From positions 1 through 64,000 of the forward strand of contig NZ_JABBJN010000009.1 of NCBI RefSeq assembly GCF_012928505.1: a stretch of 64,000 nt of DNA. The letters are read 5' to 3'. The position numbers were made by a program, and so were the translations under genes. This document shows, piece after piece, positions 7,955-17,675 of the stretch (the stretch's first letter is position 1; each line of letters starts with the position of its first letter). This stretch comes from Achromobacter sp. Bel. Lineage in GTDB: Bacteria > Pseudomonadota > Gammaproteobacteria > Burkholderiales > Burkholderiaceae_B. The notes under the pieces were generated by a model. It ran no database searches, was not told where the DNA came from, and saw nothing but the letters and a program-made list of their open reading frames with translations.

Positions 7955-8806
7955 TTATTCCGGCAGCAGGCCGTGATACTTCCTGCCCAGCGCCACGGTG
8001 GCCTGGAACATGCCCGCCTTGTTGCCGCAGTCGTAGCGCACGCCGTCGAAACGGTGTGCGAACACCGCGCGCTCACGCATCATCGAGGCGATGCCGTCGG
8101 TCAGCTGGATTTCATTGCCGGCGCCCATCTTGGTCGAGCGCAGGTGATCGAAGATGGCGGCTTCCAGCACGTAGCGGCCCACGACGGCCAAGGTGGACGG
8201 CGCGGCGTCGGGTTCAGGTTTCTCAACGATATGCGTGACGCGCTCGGTCCGGGCATCCAGCCGGGCGTCGCCGCTGCGCGTGGCCACGATGCCGTACTTG
8301 CGGGTGTCGGCGCGCGGCACGTCCTGCACGCCCAGCACGCTGGCGTTCTGCGCGACGGCGATGTCCACCAGCTGCTTCATGGCGGGCGTGTCGGCATCGA
8401 TCAGGTCGTCGGCCAGCAGTACGGCGAAAGGCTCGTCGCCCACGGCGGGGGCGGCCGACAGGACGGCGTGGCCCAGGCCCAGCGGGGCAGATTGCCGGAT
8501 GTAGAGGCAATTCACGTGCGCGGGTAGAATGCCCCGCACCATTGCCAGCAGCTCGTGCTTGCCTTTGCTTTCAAGGTCGGATTCAAGTTCCGGTGCGGAA
8601 TCGAAGTGGTCTTCGATGGCGCGCTTGTTGCGGCCGGTCACAAAAATAAGGTCGGTGATGCCGGCGGCCACGGCCTCTTCAACGGCATATTGAATCAACG
8701 GCTTGTCGACCACGGGCAGCATTTCCTTGGGCATCGCCTTGGTGGCGGGCAGGAAGCGGGTGCCCATGCCGGCGACAGGGAAAACGGCTTTACGGACGGG
8801 ACGCAT
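7955..8806 (-). CDS. galU: UTP-glucose-1-phosphate uridylyltransferase
   Basis: This 283-residue cytosolic enzyme makes UDP-glucose from UTP and glucose-1-phosphate for LPS, capsule and osmoprotectant glycans. The nucleotide-binding signature [11 protein letters not shown] lies at residues 13-23, followed by [11 protein letters not shown]. Later motifs are [21 protein letters not shown] and LLADDLID, and the length is standard for bacterial GalU. The ATG at 8806 precedes [13 protein letters not shown]. It diverges from the M48 protease gene with 57 nt between starts, so promoters for both must overlap there. Confidence 0.95.
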   Translation of the reverse strand: MRPVRKAVFPVAGMGTRFLPATKAMPKEMLPVVDKPLIQYAVEEAVAAGITDLIFVTGRNKRAIEDHFDSAPELESDLESKGKHELLAMVRGILPAHVNCLYIRQSAPLGLGHAVLSAAPAVGDEPFAVLLADDLIDADTPAMKQLVDIAVAQNASVLGVQDVPRADTRKYGIVATRSGDARLDARTERVTHIVEKPEPDAAPSTLAVVGRYVLEAAIFDHLRSTKMGAGNEIQLTDGIASMMRERAVFAHRFDGVRYDCGNKAGMFQATVALGRKYHGLLPE

Positions 8807-8863
8807 TGAGACCTCGTTTGGGGTATCGGTGAAACATTTTAAGCTCATCGCTATCATAGGCTT

Positions 8864-10387
8864 ATGAACCGCAGGAAAATGCCATCCATTTGCTCTATTG
8901 CGAAACGGGGCGCGATTGCCGGACTGTGCGCCGCCTTGCTCGCTCCTTCCATCCCCGTCGCCGCGTGGGCGCAACCGGTGGGCCTGCCCACGATGGGCGC
9001 CGCGTCGGCGGCCGACCTCTCGCCCATGCTGGAACGCAGCCTGGGCGAAGCCATCATGTCGCAAGGCCGGCGCGACCCGACGTACGTCGACGACCCTGAA
9101 CTCAGCCAATACCTGACCACGATGGGCCGCAAGCTGGCGGCCTTTGCACCCGGCGCGGTGCCGGAAGTGGAAATGTTCGGCGTGCGCGACCCCGAAATCA
9201 ACGCGTTCGCCATGCCCGGCGGCTTTATAGGCATCAATACCGGCCTGATCGTATCGTCGGGCAGCGAATCCGAGCTGGCCGCGGTGGTCGCGCACGAAAT
9301 CGGTCACGTCGTGCAGCGCCACATCGCGCGCGGCATGACGCAACAAAGCCAGAACGGCATGCTGATGCTGGCCAGCCTGGCCGGCGCGCTGCTGGCGGCG
9401 CTGGCGGGCGGCGGCGGCAACCTGGCGATGGGCGTGGCGGCCTTTGGCCAGGCCGCGGCCATCAACCGCCAACTGGGTTTTTCCCGCGACGCGGAACGCG
9501 AGGCTGACCGCGCCGGCTTCCAGATGCTGACCAAGGCGGGATACGACGCCGAAGGCATGTCGCAAATGTTCTCGCGTTTGATGAACGCGTCGCGCCTGAA
9601 CGAAGGGGCGGGCGGGGGTTCTTGGGCCAGTACCCACCCGCTGTCCATTGAACGCATGTCCGATGTGCAGAACCGCGTGCGCTCGATACCGCCGTCGCGC
9701 CATGTGGACTCCGACGACTTCTGGTACGTGCGCGCCAAGATGCGCGTGGTGCAGGGGCGCGACGCCGTCAGCCTGCGCTCGGCCGGCCAGCAATTGCAGG
9801 ACGAGGCCCAGGCGTTGTCCGGCGTGCGCCAGTCCGCCGCGTATTACGGGCTGGCCTTGCAGGCCTTTCAGCGCAACAACCTGACCGAAGCCGACCGCTT
9901 GTGGACGCTGGCTACGGCTGGCGGGCGAAATTCCGCGCAACTGGCCAAGCTAAGCGTCGATATCGCGCTGGCCCGCAAGGAATACCCGCGCGCGCTGGAG
10001 CTGGCGCAGGCGGGCGTCAAGCGCTGGCCCGACCAGCGGGCGCTGGGCATCGCCTATGCCCAGGCGCTACAAAGCAACGGCCGCCATGCCGACGCGCAGG
10101 ACTATCTGCGCGCCAAGATCAAGCAGTGGGGTAGCGACGAGCCCAGCCTCTATCAGATGCTGGCGCAAAGCGAAGAACGCAACGGCAAGCCGGTACAGGC
10201 CCGGCGCGACCTGGCGCGCTTCTACGTCATGACCGGCGCGTTCGCGGCGGCGGAATCCCAGCTGCAGCAGGCGCGCGGCTTGTCGACCGACTTCTACGAG
10301 CAATCGCAGATTGACGTGCAGATCAAGGAAGTGAAGGACAAGCTGGCTGAAGAGCGGCAGTTGCTGGAGCGCTTCAAATCGGGTTGA
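8864..10387 (+). CDS. Periplasmic M48 metalloprotease with TPR region (BepA-like)
   Basis: This 507-residue exported protein has a signal peptide ending near AAWA (about residue 35). The zinc-binding HEIGH motif lies at 144-148 and the third ligand region EREADRAGF is about 70 residues later, as in M48 peptidases. Helical repeats rich in Ala and Leu fill residues 290-490, consistent with the TPR domain of BepA/YfgC. BepA degrades stalled LptD and helps outer-membrane assembly in E. coli; that role here is inferred from domain order. The second half ends with charged helix [14 protein letters not shown]. Confidence 0.88.
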   Translation: MNRRKMPSICSIAKRGAIAGLCAALLAPSIPVAAWAQPVGLPTMGAASAADLSPMLERSLGEAIMSQGRRDPTYVDDPELSQYLTTMGRKLAAFAPGAVPEVEMFGVRDPEINAFAMPGGFIGINTGLIVSSGSESELAAVVAHEIGHVVQRHIARGMTQQSQNGMLMLASLAGALLAALAGGGGNLAMGVAAFGQAAAINRQLGFSRDAEREADRAGFQMLTKAGYDAEGMSQMFSRLMNASRLNEGAGGGSWASTHPLSIERMSDVQNRVRSIPPSRHVDSDDFWYVRAKMRVVQGRDAVSLRSAGQQLQDEAQALSGVRQSAAYYGLALQAFQRNNLTEADRLWTLATAGGRNSAQLAKLSVDIALARKEYPRALELAQAGVKRWPDQRALGIAYAQALQSNGRHADAQDYLRAKIKQWGSDEPSLYQMLAQSEERNGKPVQARRDLARFYVMTGAFAAAESQLQQARGLSTDFYEQSQIDVQIKEVKDKLAEERQLLERFKSG

Positions 10388-10403
10388 GGCGCTGGTGTTG
10401 AAT

Positions 10404-10422
10404 CCGGGGGCGGCGCCCCCGG
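10404..10422. terminator. Possible weak terminator between convergent genes
   Basis: An 8-bp GC stem (CCGGGGGC with GCCCCCGG) with a 3-nt loop sits exactly between the convergent protease and hydrolase genes. There is no T-tract, so efficiency is doubtful. Confidence 0.35.
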
Positions 10423-10427
10423 GCTTC

Positions 10428-11528
10428 CTATAAGCCGGTTTCGAAGAACCGGCCCAGCCGCTGCGGCAGCCAGTTCAGGTGCGCCGGGAAGGCGCCGGTG
10501 GGAAACCCGGCATGCCCGCCGTCGCTGGGCTGGTGCAGCAGGATGACGGGCGCGCATTCTTCCGGTTTGGGCAGCGACGCCGCCGGGATGAACGGGTCGT
10601 TGCGGGCGTTGAGCACCAGCGTCGGCACCGAGATCTTCGGCAGCCAGGGCTTGCTTGAGGCGCGCGTCCAGTAATCCAGGGCATTGCGAAAACCATGCAT
10701 CGGCGCGGTATAGGTGTCGTCGAATTCGCGCAGATCGTGCGCGTGCGCGATGCGCATCACGTCGATGGAGCCGGGAAAGCGGTGGGCCTTCTCCAGCACC
10801 TTGTGCTTGAGTGTCTTCAGAAAATGCGCCGAATAGACGCGCCGGTTGAATACCCCGGTGGATAGCGTCTTGCCGCAGGCGACCAGGTCCAGTGGCACGG
10901 AAACGCCTGCGGCGGCCGTCAGCCAGCCGGTGTCTTCCTGGTGTTCACCCAGATATTTGAGCAGGGCGTTGCCGCCCAGCGACACGCCGACGGCATGCCA
11001 GCGCGCATGCGGGATGCGGCTGCGCACCGTCTCCAGCAGGAAGCCCACTTCAGCGGAATCGCCCGAATAATAGGCGCGCGCCAGGCGGTTGGGCACGCCC
11101 GAGCAGCCCCGGAAGTGCGCAATCACGACGATCCAGCCGCGCGCGCGGAAATAGTGCGCGACGGACTGGGCGTAGCGGCTGTTGCTGCCGCCTTCCAGCC
11201 CGTGGAACAGGATCAGCGCAGGCGTGTCGGGGGTTTGCGGCAGCGACTTCCAATCCGCGTCCGTCATCCACCGCGCCGCGGCGGTCTTGCCATTGGCGAC
11301 CGGGCCTTGCCCGCTGACGGGCGCGCCGTCGGCGGCCTTGTGCGGAAACAGGCCCGGGCCGGTCCAGTCGAAGTCCACGAAATCGGTGTCCGGCGTGTCT
11401 ACCCGGTCGCGCACGAACGCGATCCGGTGGTATTGCGCGAATACCGACGCGTAAACCGTCTGGGCATCGCCTCCGGGCAACCAGGAGGGAACGGGGCAAG
11501 GGGACGTATCTAGACGAGCAGCGGCCAA
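10428..11528 (-). CDS. YheT-family alpha/beta hydrolase
   Basis: This 366-residue protein shows the alpha/beta-hydrolase core: LILFHGLEGGSNS (about 105-117) as the oxyanion region, nucleophile elbow GVSLGG with Ser183, an acid in LNARNDPFIP, and a terminal His in SDGGHAGFP. The N-terminal GGDAQTVYASVFA segment is characteristic of the YheT/YMC0-type group. Substrate is unknown in general for this group. It is the last gene of a leftward run (ilvE, zinc-finger gene, NTF2-like gene, this one), with 17 nt to its upstream neighbour. Confidence 0.82.
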   Translation of the reverse strand: MAAARLDTSPCPVPSWLPGGDAQTVYASVFAQYHRIAFVRDRVDTPDTDFVDFDWTGPGLFPHKAADGAPVSGQGPVANGKTAAARWMTDADWKSLPQTPDTPALILFHGLEGGSNSRYAQSVAHYFRARGWIVVIAHFRGCSGVPNRLARAYYSGDSAEVGFLLETVRSRIPHARWHAVGVSLGGNALLKYLGEHQEDTGWLTAAAGVSVPLDLVACGKTLSTGVFNRRVYSAHFLKTLKHKVLEKAHRFPGSIDVMRIAHAHDLREFDDTYTAPMHGFRNALDYWTRASSKPWLPKISVPTLVLNARNDPFIPAASLPKPEECAPVILLHQPSDGGHAGFPTGAFPAHLNWLPQRLGRFFETGL

Positions 11529-11545
11529 CTAAAAATCCACCCGAT

Positions 11546-11968
11546 TCAATGCAGCATGTCGGGTACGTCGTGCAAATCGAGCACCCCGGCTTCCGTGGGC
11601 GCCGGCGACGAATGGTGCATGACCATGCGCCAGCCGGTGGGGCCCTTGTGGTAGATGTTCGTGGCGTAGCAGTTTGCGAACTGCGTGCCTTCCCGCGTAC
11701 GCACCGCCACCTGCTCCACCAGCACGTGCACCGCGCACATCATGCTCAGCATGACCAGCGGGCGCAGCGGGCGGACGTGAAGCGGGCCGTTGGCCAGCAC
11801 CTGTTGCCAGGACTCGTGCACCGCGGAGTGGCCGACGATGCGCAGCCCGCCCGGGTGGATGCAGACGACTTCCTCGTCGTCGGCCCACACCTGCATCAGG
11901 CGGACGGCGTCCCCCTGTTCCAGGGCTTCGTAGAACGCGTGTTCGGCTTCTTCGGGGGTGGCAAACAT
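11546..11968 (-). CDS. NTF2/SnoaL-like protein of unknown function
   Basis: This 140-residue cytosolic protein has the N-terminal helix TPEEAEHAFYEALEQGD, then VWADDEEVVCIHPGG and GHSAVHESWQQVL, and ends with strands TGWRMVMHHSS. This is the layout of the SnoaL_3/NTF2-like fold seen in many small proteins annotated as nuclear transport factor 2 family. No catalytic role can be assigned. It lies in the leftward run with ilvE and the hydrolase gene, 34 nt after the zinc-finger gene. Confidence 0.75.
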   Translation of the reverse strand: MFATPEEAEHAFYEALEQGDAVRLMQVWADDEEVVCIHPGGLRIVGHSAVHESWQQVLANGPLHVRPLRPLVMLSMMCAVHVLVEQVAVRTREGTQFANCYATNIYHKGPTGWRMVMHHSSPAPTEAGVLDLHDVPDMLH

Positions 11969-12002
11969 GGTTGCGTGTGGCGGGTAAGCGTTGTGCGGCG
12001 GC

Positions 12003-12221
12003 TTAGTGGTGGCCGTGCAGCACCGTACCGGCCTTCAGGCGGTACTCGGCGCCGCAGTAGGCGCAACTGGCGGAGCCCGAGCGGGCCACGTCCAGGAACA
12101 CGCGGGGGTGCATGCTCCAGAGCGGCGCTTTCGGGCCGGGACAGAACACGGGCAGGTCTTCGGCGCCGACCTCAATGACTTCGTGAGCGTGGGGGACGGC
12201 GGCCGGGGCAGCAGCGGTCAT
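12003..12221 (-). CDS. Small CHCC zinc-finger protein
   Basis: This 72-residue protein has Cys27, His38, Cys53 and Cys56 in the CHCC zinc-finger pattern (CPGP, WSMHPRVFLD, CAYCGAEYRL). The family (zf-CHCC) is the bacterial relative of mitochondrial complex I subunit NDUFS6, but its bacterial role is unclear. It is often found near ilvE in Burkholderiales, as here. The start at ATG 12221 removes a poorly conserved in-frame extension. The C-terminus is histidine-rich (LHGHH). Confidence 0.82.
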   Translation of the reverse strand: MTAAAPAAVPHAHEVIEVGAEDLPVFCPGPKAPLWSMHPRVFLDVARSGSASCAYCGAEYRLKAGTVLHGHH

Positions 12222-12312
12222 GGATATTCCTGAAAAAAGAACCGATAAACGGCAGGTTGGGGCAATGATGCGGTCCTGTCGGGGACAAGGCCGCACGGAT
12301 CAGCGTCAAACT

Positions 12313-13233
12313 TCAGACTTTACTTAGCCAGTGATGGTACTTCGGGATGCGGCCATGCACCATGTCAAAAAATGCAATCTGCAACTTCTCGGTAACCGGG
12401 CCGCGCCTGCCTGCGCCAATCTGGCGGTTGTCGACCTCGCGGATAGGCGTGACTTCCGCGGCGGTACCGGTGAAGAAGGCCTCGTCGGCGATGTAGACGT
12501 CGTCGCGCGTCAGGCGCTTGGTGACCACGCGCAAGCCGAAGTCGGCCGCCAGGGCATGGATGGTTGACCGCGTGATGCCGGTCAGGGCGGACGCGATCTC
12601 GGGTTCGCAGAGCACGCCGTCCTTGACGATGAACAGGTTCTCGCCGGAACCTTCGGCCACGAAGCCCTCGGTGTCCAGCAGCAGGGCCTCGTCGTAGCCG
12701 TCTTGCAGGGCTTCGGTGTTGGCCAGGATGGAATTGGCGTAGGTGGTGGCCACCTTGGCGCGCGGCATCGTGACGTTCACGTGCTGACGGGCGAAGGACG
12801 ACACCTTGACGCGGATGCCCTGGGACAGGGCGTCTTCGCCCAGGTAGGCGCCCCACGGCCAGGCGGCGATCGCCACGTGGACGCGGGCGCCCTTGGGCGA
12901 CACGCCCATCTTTTCCGGGCCGTAGAACACCAGCGGCCGCAGGTAACCGGATTCCAGCTTGTTTTCGCGCACGACCTGCCGCTGCGCCTCGTTGATCGTG
13001 TCGCGATCAAACGGCATGGGGATCTGGTAGATGTGCGCCGAATTGAACAGGCGGTTGGTGTGGTCTTCCAGGCGGAAAATGGCGGTGCCGATCTTGGACT
13101 GATAGGCACGCACGCCTTCGAAGACGGAAAGGCCATAGTGCAGGGAGTGCGTCAGGACGTGCGTCGTCGCGTCTCGCCATGGGACGAGCTTGCCGTCATA
13201 CCAGATGAAACCGTCGCGGTCAGCCATCGACAT
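12313..13233 (-). CDS. ilvE: Branched-chain amino acid aminotransferase
   Basis: This 306-residue PLP enzyme interconverts Leu, Ile and Val with their 2-keto acids. Class IV aminotransferase signatures are present: HSLHYGLSVFEGVRAY, the PLP-lysine region with Lys160 in PRAKVATTYANS, and LLLDTEGFVAEGSGENLF. Length and motifs match bacterial IlvE. I chose ATG 13233 because GGAGAAG lies 5 nt upstream; an in-frame GTG at 13245 is itself part of that ribosome site. It leads a leftward run of small conserved genes. Confidence 0.93.
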   Translation of the reverse strand: MSMADRDGFIWYDGKLVPWRDATTHVLTHSLHYGLSVFEGVRAYQSKIGTAIFRLEDHTNRLFNSAHIYQIPMPFDRDTINEAQRQVVRENKLESGYLRPLVFYGPEKMGVSPKGARVHVAIAAWPWGAYLGEDALSQGIRVKVSSFARQHVNVTMPRAKVATTYANSILANTEALQDGYDEALLLDTEGFVAEGSGENLFIVKDGVLCEPEIASALTGITRSTIHALAADFGLRVVTKRLTRDDVYIADEAFFTGTAAEVTPIREVDNRQIGAGRRGPVTEKLQIAFFDMVHGRIPKYHHWLSKV

Positions 13234-13427
13234 GGTCTTCTCCACACAGGGCGCCAGGCCTGGCGCCGTGCGTCAGGCCCCAAGGGGTCAATAAACTCGA
13301 GGCGCCTATTGTATCAAGCGGCGAGGTTACAATACCGGCCTATCCGCGCACCGGCGTGGTGCCATTCGGCCCGCGCAACCCGTTAGAGTTCCCATGTCGT
13401 CCTGTCCGAATCGCCAGGGGTCAGCCG

Positions 13428-14159
13428 TTGTCCTCTGAATCCGCGCTTCCCGAAATCCGCCAGGAACGCCTGGCCGCATTCCGCTCCGGCATCCATGCCA
13501 TCGTTCCTGCCCTCATCGCCACGGCGACCTGGGGCCTGGTGACCGGTGTGGCCATGGTCAAGTCCGGCCTGACCGAGACCATGGCGCTGGCCATGACGCT
13601 GCTGCTCTACGCGGGGTCCGCCCAATTGACGTCGTTGCCGCTGATCGCCACGGGCGCGCCGCTGTGGCTGATTTTCGCCGCTGGCTGCGTCGTCAACCTG
13701 CGTTTCATCATCTTCGGCGCGGCGCTCCATCCCTATTTCCGGCACATGTCCTGGCCCAAGCGGCTGGGACTGGGCTACTTCACGACCGACATGGGCTTCG
13801 TGCTGTTCATGCCGCGCTATGGCGATTCGGCCGAGCGCGGCACGCGCGAACAGCTGTGGTTCTTCCTGGGCACGATCGTGCCAGGCTGGCTGGTCTGGCA
13901 GTCGTCGTCGATCGTCGGCATCTATCTGGGGGCGATGGTGCCCACGAACTGGTCGCTGGATTTCGCCGCGGTGCTGGCGCTGCTGGCGATCACGGTGCCG
14001 CTGGCCAGCTCCAAGCCGATGCTCGTGTCCATGCTGGCGGCCGGCGTTGTCGCCTGGGTCGGCCAGGTGCTGCCGTTGCGTCTGGGGCTGGCGGCGGCCG
14101 TTATCGCCGGTGTGGTGGCCGGCATGTGGGCTGAACGTTTCTTCAAGGCGCGACCATGA
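13428..14159 (+). CDS. azlC: AzlC-family branched-chain amino acid exporter, large subunit
   Basis: This polytopic membrane protein of about 243 residues has the AzlC pattern: a first helix containing PALIATATWGLVTGVAMVKSG, the LLYAGSAQL motif, NLRFIIFGAAL and later helices. With AzlD it exports branched-chain amino acids. I prefer a TTG start at 13428 because AGGGG lies 8 nt before it and the resulting length is usual; an upstream in-frame GTG at 13356 has no ribosome site. It diverges from ilvE across 195 nt, which makes functional sense, and overlaps azlD by 4 nt. Confidence 0.88.
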   Translation: MSSESALPEIRQERLAAFRSGIHAIVPALIATATWGLVTGVAMVKSGLTETMALAMTLLLYAGSAQLTSLPLIATGAPLWLIFAAGCVVNLRFIIFGAALHPYFRHMSWPKRLGLGYFTTDMGFVLFMPRYGDSAERGTREQLWFFLGTIVPGWLVWQSSSIVGIYLGAMVPTNWSLDFAAVLALLAITVPLASSKPMLVSMLAAGVVAWVGQVLPLRLGLAAAVIAGVVAGMWAERFFKARP

Positions 14160-14491
14160 CCCTCTGGCCCTCCGAGCTCTACGTCTATTCCGCCATCCTG
14201 CTGCTGGCCCTGTGCAGCGTGCTGACGCGAGCGGGCTTCATGCTGTTCGGCGACTACATCCCGCTGCCGGACGGCGTGCGCCGCGCGTTGCGCTACGCGC
14301 CCGCCGCGGCGCTGACGGCTATCGTGGTGCCGGACCTGCTGCCCTGGAAGGCGGGGTTGGGGCCGGTATTCGACTACAAACTGGTGGCCGGCGTGGTTGC
14401 CATCCTGGTGTTCTTGCGCACCCGCAGCGCGGTGATGGTGATCATTGTCGGCATGGTCGTGTTGTGGGGCCTGCGCTGGCTCGCGGGCTGA
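14156..14491 (+). CDS. azlD: AzlD-family branched-chain amino acid exporter, small subunit
   Basis: This 111-residue membrane protein has four hydrophobic segments and the AzlD motifs SVLTRAGFMLFGDY and VRRALRYAPAAALTAIVVPDL. Its ATG overlaps the azlC stop codon (ATGA), which indicates translational coupling to the larger subunit. AzlCD pairs export branched-chain amino acids and some analogues. The two are the only genes of this short operon. Confidence 0.88.
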   Translation: MTLWPSELYVYSAILLLALCSVLTRAGFMLFGDYIPLPDGVRRALRYAPAAALTAIVVPDLLPWKAGLGPVFDYKLVAGVVAILVFLRTRSAVMVIIVGMVVLWGLRWLAG

Positions 14492-14812
14492 CGTCCTTAT
14501 TTCGGTCACAAATCGTCCATCTGGTGGACATACGCGCTGTTTGAGCGTGTGGTAAGGCGGCTGCGCTAAAATTAAGTTATCCACAGCAATCCGGGCCTGG
14601 TACTGCCCTCATAAGTATCGAATCCATAATGCGCCGACTGGCCTGCAAGGCAGGGTGCCGATTGTCCGCGAAGCCGAAAGCGCTTTGCGGCACAAGCGTG
14701 CCGTCGCGTTGCGACCACGCGTATTTGGATTGCCCCGATGCATATGTAGTGCAGTGCATGTAGCACTCTCGTTTTGTTCTTTTTCACTGGTCCCGGTATC
14801 TGCCAAACCCTG
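14492..14812 (+). other. 321-nt stretch before rhlE, probable long 5' UTR
   Basis: No coding frame is convincing here. It has an AT-rich patch (TAAAATTAAGTTATCC near 14567-14582) that could hold a promoter -10 region, leaving a leader of about 230 nt before the helicase ATG. A partly self-complementary TGCAT-rich segment lies at 14738-14762. Long structured leaders are common before cold-inducible RNA helicases, but nothing specific is recognisable. Confidence 0.35.
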
Positions 14813-16303
14813 ATGACTGAATCCACACAATCCGTAGCACCCCCCGTTGACGCGCCCGCGCCGACGTTCGCCGATTTCGGGCTGCATCCGCTGTTGCTGC
14901 AATCCATCGCCGAAACCGGCTACACCATCCCCACACCCATCCAGGCCCAAGCCATCCCCGTCGTGGTGGAAGGGCGTGATGTCATGGGCGCTGCCCAGAC
15001 GGGCACCGGCAAGACGGCCGCATTCACGCTGCCCATCCTGCACCGGCTGATGCCGCTGGCCAACACCAGCGCGTCGCCCGCGCGTCACCCGGTGCGTGCG
15101 CTGATCCTCACGCCCACGCGTGAACTGGCCGACCAGGTGTACGAAAGCGTCAAGCGCTATAGCAAGCAGACGCCGCTGCGTTCGGCCGTGGTGTTCGGCG
15201 GCGTGGATATCGGTCCGCAAAAAGAAGCGCTGCGCCGCGGTTGCGAAGTGCTGGTGGCGACCCCCGGCCGCCTGCTGGACCACGTCGAGCAAAAGAACGT
15301 GAACCTGAGCCAGGTCGGCATCCTGGTGCTGGATGAAGCGGACCGCATGCTGGATATGGGCTTCTTGCCCGACCTGGAACGCATCATCCGCCTGTTGCCC
15401 ACGCAGCGTCAGGGCCTGCTGTTTTCGGCCACCTTCAGCAACGAAATCCGCAAGCTGGGCCGTTCGTACCTGAACCACCCCGTCGAAATCGAAGTCGCGG
15501 CGCGTAACGCCACGGCCACGACGATCACGCAGATCGCCTACAAGATGTCCAGCGACGCGAAGCGCGCCGCCGTCGTGCATCTGGTGAAGTCGCGCGGCCT
15601 GAAGCAGGTCATCGTGTTCTCGAACACCAAGATCGGCACGGCGCGCCTGGCTCGCGAACTGGAACGCGACGGCGTCAAGGCCGAATCGATCCACGGCGAC
15701 AAGACGCAGGCCGACCGCATGAAAGCGCTGGAAGCGTTCAAGGCCGGCGAACTCGAAGTGCTGGTGGCGACTGACGTGGCCGCCCGCGGCCTGGACGTGG
15801 CAGGCGTGCCTTGCGTCATCAACTACGACCTGCCCTACAACGCGGAAGACTACGTGCACCGCATCGGCCGCACCGGCCGCGCAGGCGCATCCGGCGAAGC
15901 CATCGCGCTGTTCACGGCCGACGAAGAGCGTTTCCTGCTCGATATCGAAAAGCTGATCAAGCGCGAAGTGCCGCGCGGCACGCTCGACCTGCCGGCCGAC
16001 GCCGTGGCGCGCAGCCACCGCCGCAGCGACGAGCGCACGGGTTCGTCGCGCGAAGGCCGCGAAGCCGGCCGCGGCGACCGCAGCGATCGTGGCGACCGCG
16101 GCCGTTCGTCGGACCGCCGCTCGGGCTACACCTCCGGCGGTTCGCGCCAGCCGGTGGATGATTTCTTCCTGAAGCCCTACGAGCCGCAGGCTTCCTCCTC
16201 GACGGCCGAAGAGCCGGCGCCCGGCAACAACAACAATGGCAATTCGTCCTCGGCGCCCAAGCGCCAGGTGGCGGTGCTGTTGGGCGGCTCGCGCAAGAAC
16301 TGA
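14813..16303 (+). CDS. rhlE: DEAD-box ATP-dependent RNA helicase, RhlE type
   Basis: This 496-residue helicase remodels RNA (ribosome assembly, degradosome and cold adaptation in relatives). Motifs in order: Q-motif FADFGLHPLLLQ and GYTIPTPIQ, Walker A AQTGTGKT (61-68), PTRELA, DEAD at 174-177, SAT, and HRIGRTGR. After about residue 400 comes an Arg/Gly/Ser/Asp-rich tail with RGDRSDRGDRGR and a low-complexity Asn run, the disordered RNA-binding extension typical of RhlE. I chose ATG 14813; an in-frame TTG 13 codons upstream has no ribosome site. Confidence 0.92.
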   Translation: MTESTQSVAPPVDAPAPTFADFGLHPLLLQSIAETGYTIPTPIQAQAIPVVVEGRDVMGAAQTGTGKTAAFTLPILHRLMPLANTSASPARHPVRALILTPTRELADQVYESVKRYSKQTPLRSAVVFGGVDIGPQKEALRRGCEVLVATPGRLLDHVEQKNVNLSQVGILVLDEADRMLDMGFLPDLERIIRLLPTQRQGLLFSATFSNEIRKLGRSYLNHPVEIEVAARNATATTITQIAYKMSSDAKRAAVVHLVKSRGLKQVIVFSNTKIGTARLARELERDGVKAESIHGDKTQADRMKALEAFKAGELEVLVATDVAARGLDVAGVPCVINYDLPYNAEDYVHRIGRTGRAGASGEAIALFTADEERFLLDIEKLIKREVPRGTLDLPADAVARSHRRSDERTGSSREGREAGRGDRSDRGDRGRSSDRRSGYTSGGSRQPVDDFFLKPYEPQASSSTAEEPAPGNNNNGNSSSAPKRQVAVLLGGSRKN

Positions 16304-16333
16304 TTGCCTTTCTCTTGTGGCTGCCCGGCCATG

Positions 16334-16369
16334 AAAAAACCCGCAACGCGAAGGCCTTGCGGGTTTTTT
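16334..16369. terminator. Bidirectional terminator between rhlE and the thioredoxin-like gene
   Basis: AAAAAACCCGCAA pairs with TTGCGGGTTTTTT across a 10-nt loop. A and T tracts on both sides serve the two convergent genes. Confidence 0.9.
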
Positions 16370-16385
16370 ATTGCGGATGCGCGGC

Positions 16386-16769
16386 TCAGGCCGCCAGCAG
16401 CTTCGTCAGGTCCGGCAGCGCCGTGGCGACGGCCGGGCTGTTTTCATCCACGCTTTCCAGCAGCCGCTCCAGGTGTCCGATGTGCGGCAGCATAGGGCCG
16501 TAGAACACGACGCGGGCGCCGATCTGCACCAGCAGGGTGGGGAAGTTCTCGACGTCTTCGTCGCCCAGCAGCTCCGCGTGGTCTTCGATGTCGATCCATG
16601 CGAAGACGTGCTGCGGCAGCGTGGCGGCCAGTGCTTGCAGTTTGGGCTTGTACTGTTCGCAGGTGTCGCACCACGCCGCGCAGAAACAGGCGACCAGCCA
16701 GGTGTCGGGGATTGCGCCAAGCCGCGCGCGCAGGGCGGCAAGGTCGGTGCCGGGTACAAGTAGAGACAT
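16386..16769 (-). CDS. Thioredoxin-fold protein with a CDTC active site
   Basis: This 127-residue protein has no signal peptide and keeps the thioredoxin core: strand WLVACFCAAW, the redox motif WCDTC (Cys34 and Cys37), strand HVFAWIDIED, cis-proline NFPTLLV and a final helix. Replacement of the usual GP by DT between the cysteines should alter redox potential, so it may be a specialised reductase rather than general thioredoxin. It stands alone, divergent from the EI24 gene with 63 nt between starts. Confidence 0.8.
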   Translation of the reverse strand: MSLLVPGTDLAALRARLGAIPDTWLVACFCAAWCDTCEQYKPKLQALAATLPQHVFAWIDIEDHAELLGDEDVENFPTLLVQIGARVVFYGPMLPHIGHLERLLESVDENSPAVATALPDLTKLLAA

Positions 16770-16832
16770 GTCAGCAGATGAAGGCGTGTTTGACTATCAT
16801 ACCCGGGATGTCCACCGCCTTTTTCCGCTCCC

Positions 16833-17642
16833 ATGACCGCATTGCGCACTGATTCCACCCCGCCCGGCAACGGCCGCCTGACCGCCGCCGGGGCCGGCGC
16901 CGTCAGCGTGGGCCAGGCCTTCAAGCGCGCGCTCGTCTCCCAATGCCACCCGACCATGCTGTTCGCGGTGCTGCTGCCCTTCCTGATTGCGCTCATCGGC
17001 GCCTTCCTGCTGTTGTACCTGTTCTGGACGCCGCTCAACGAGTGGCTGGCCGCCGAGGCCGCCCGCTGGGACTTCGTGAACCGCGCAGAGGACTGGATGT
17101 TGGCGATGGGCCTGTTTTCGCTCAAGATCTATCTGGTGCCCATCATTGCGGTGGCCATCCTGCTGCCGGTATCGGGCATCCTCGGTCTGGCGATCGCGGC
17201 GGTCTTCGTGATGCCGCTCGTGCTGCGCCACGTCGGGCAGCGCGAATACGCCAGCGTCACGCGGCAAGGCAAGAACGCCACCGCGGTCAGCGTCTGGAAC
17301 GCGGTATGGGTGTCCGCGGCGTTTGCCGCAGGCTGGCTGTTGACGCTGCCGTTGTGGCTGGTGCCGCCGATGGCCATCGTGCTGTCGATCTTCTGGTGGG
17401 CATTTGCGTTCTCGCGCATGATGCGCGTGGACGCGATCGTCGAGCATGCCAGCCCCGAAGAACGCAAGCTGATCCTGGAACGCAACAACGGCGGCTTCTG
17501 GAGCATCGGCCTGATCTGCTCGCTGTTGAACCTGTTGCCGCCCGCGTGGATTATCCTGCCGGTGTTCTCGGCGCTGGTCTACGCGCATTACGGACTGGAA
17601 GCGCTCAAGCGTTTGCGCGAGGACCGCGTCATCGACGCCTGA
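16833..17642 (+). CDS. EI24-domain integral membrane protein
   Basis: This 269-residue protein has five or six membrane segments, starting at LFAVLLPFLIALIGAFLLL (about residues 44-62). The VGQAFKRAL N-terminus, the VWVSAAFAAGWLLTLPLWL helix and the conserved end YAHYGLEALKRL fit the bacterial EI24/CysZ-like family. CysZ members transport sulfate, but the beta-proteobacterial branch is uncharacterised. The downstream MoCF-fold gene starts 33 nt later on the same strand, so the two probably form an operon. Confidence 0.75.
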   Translation: MTALRTDSTPPGNGRLTAAGAGAVSVGQAFKRALVSQCHPTMLFAVLLPFLIALIGAFLLLYLFWTPLNEWLAAEAARWDFVNRAEDWMLAMGLFSLKIYLVPIIAVAILLPVSGILGLAIAAVFVMPLVLRHVGQREYASVTRQGKNATAVSVWNAVWVSAAFAAGWLLTLPLWLVPPMAIVLSIFWWAFAFSRMMRVDAIVEHASPEERKLILERNNGGFWSIGLICSLLNLLPPAWIILPVFSALVYAHYGLEALKRLREDRVIDA

Positions 17643-17675
17643 CCGGCGTCTTCCCCTTATCTTCTGGAATCGGAC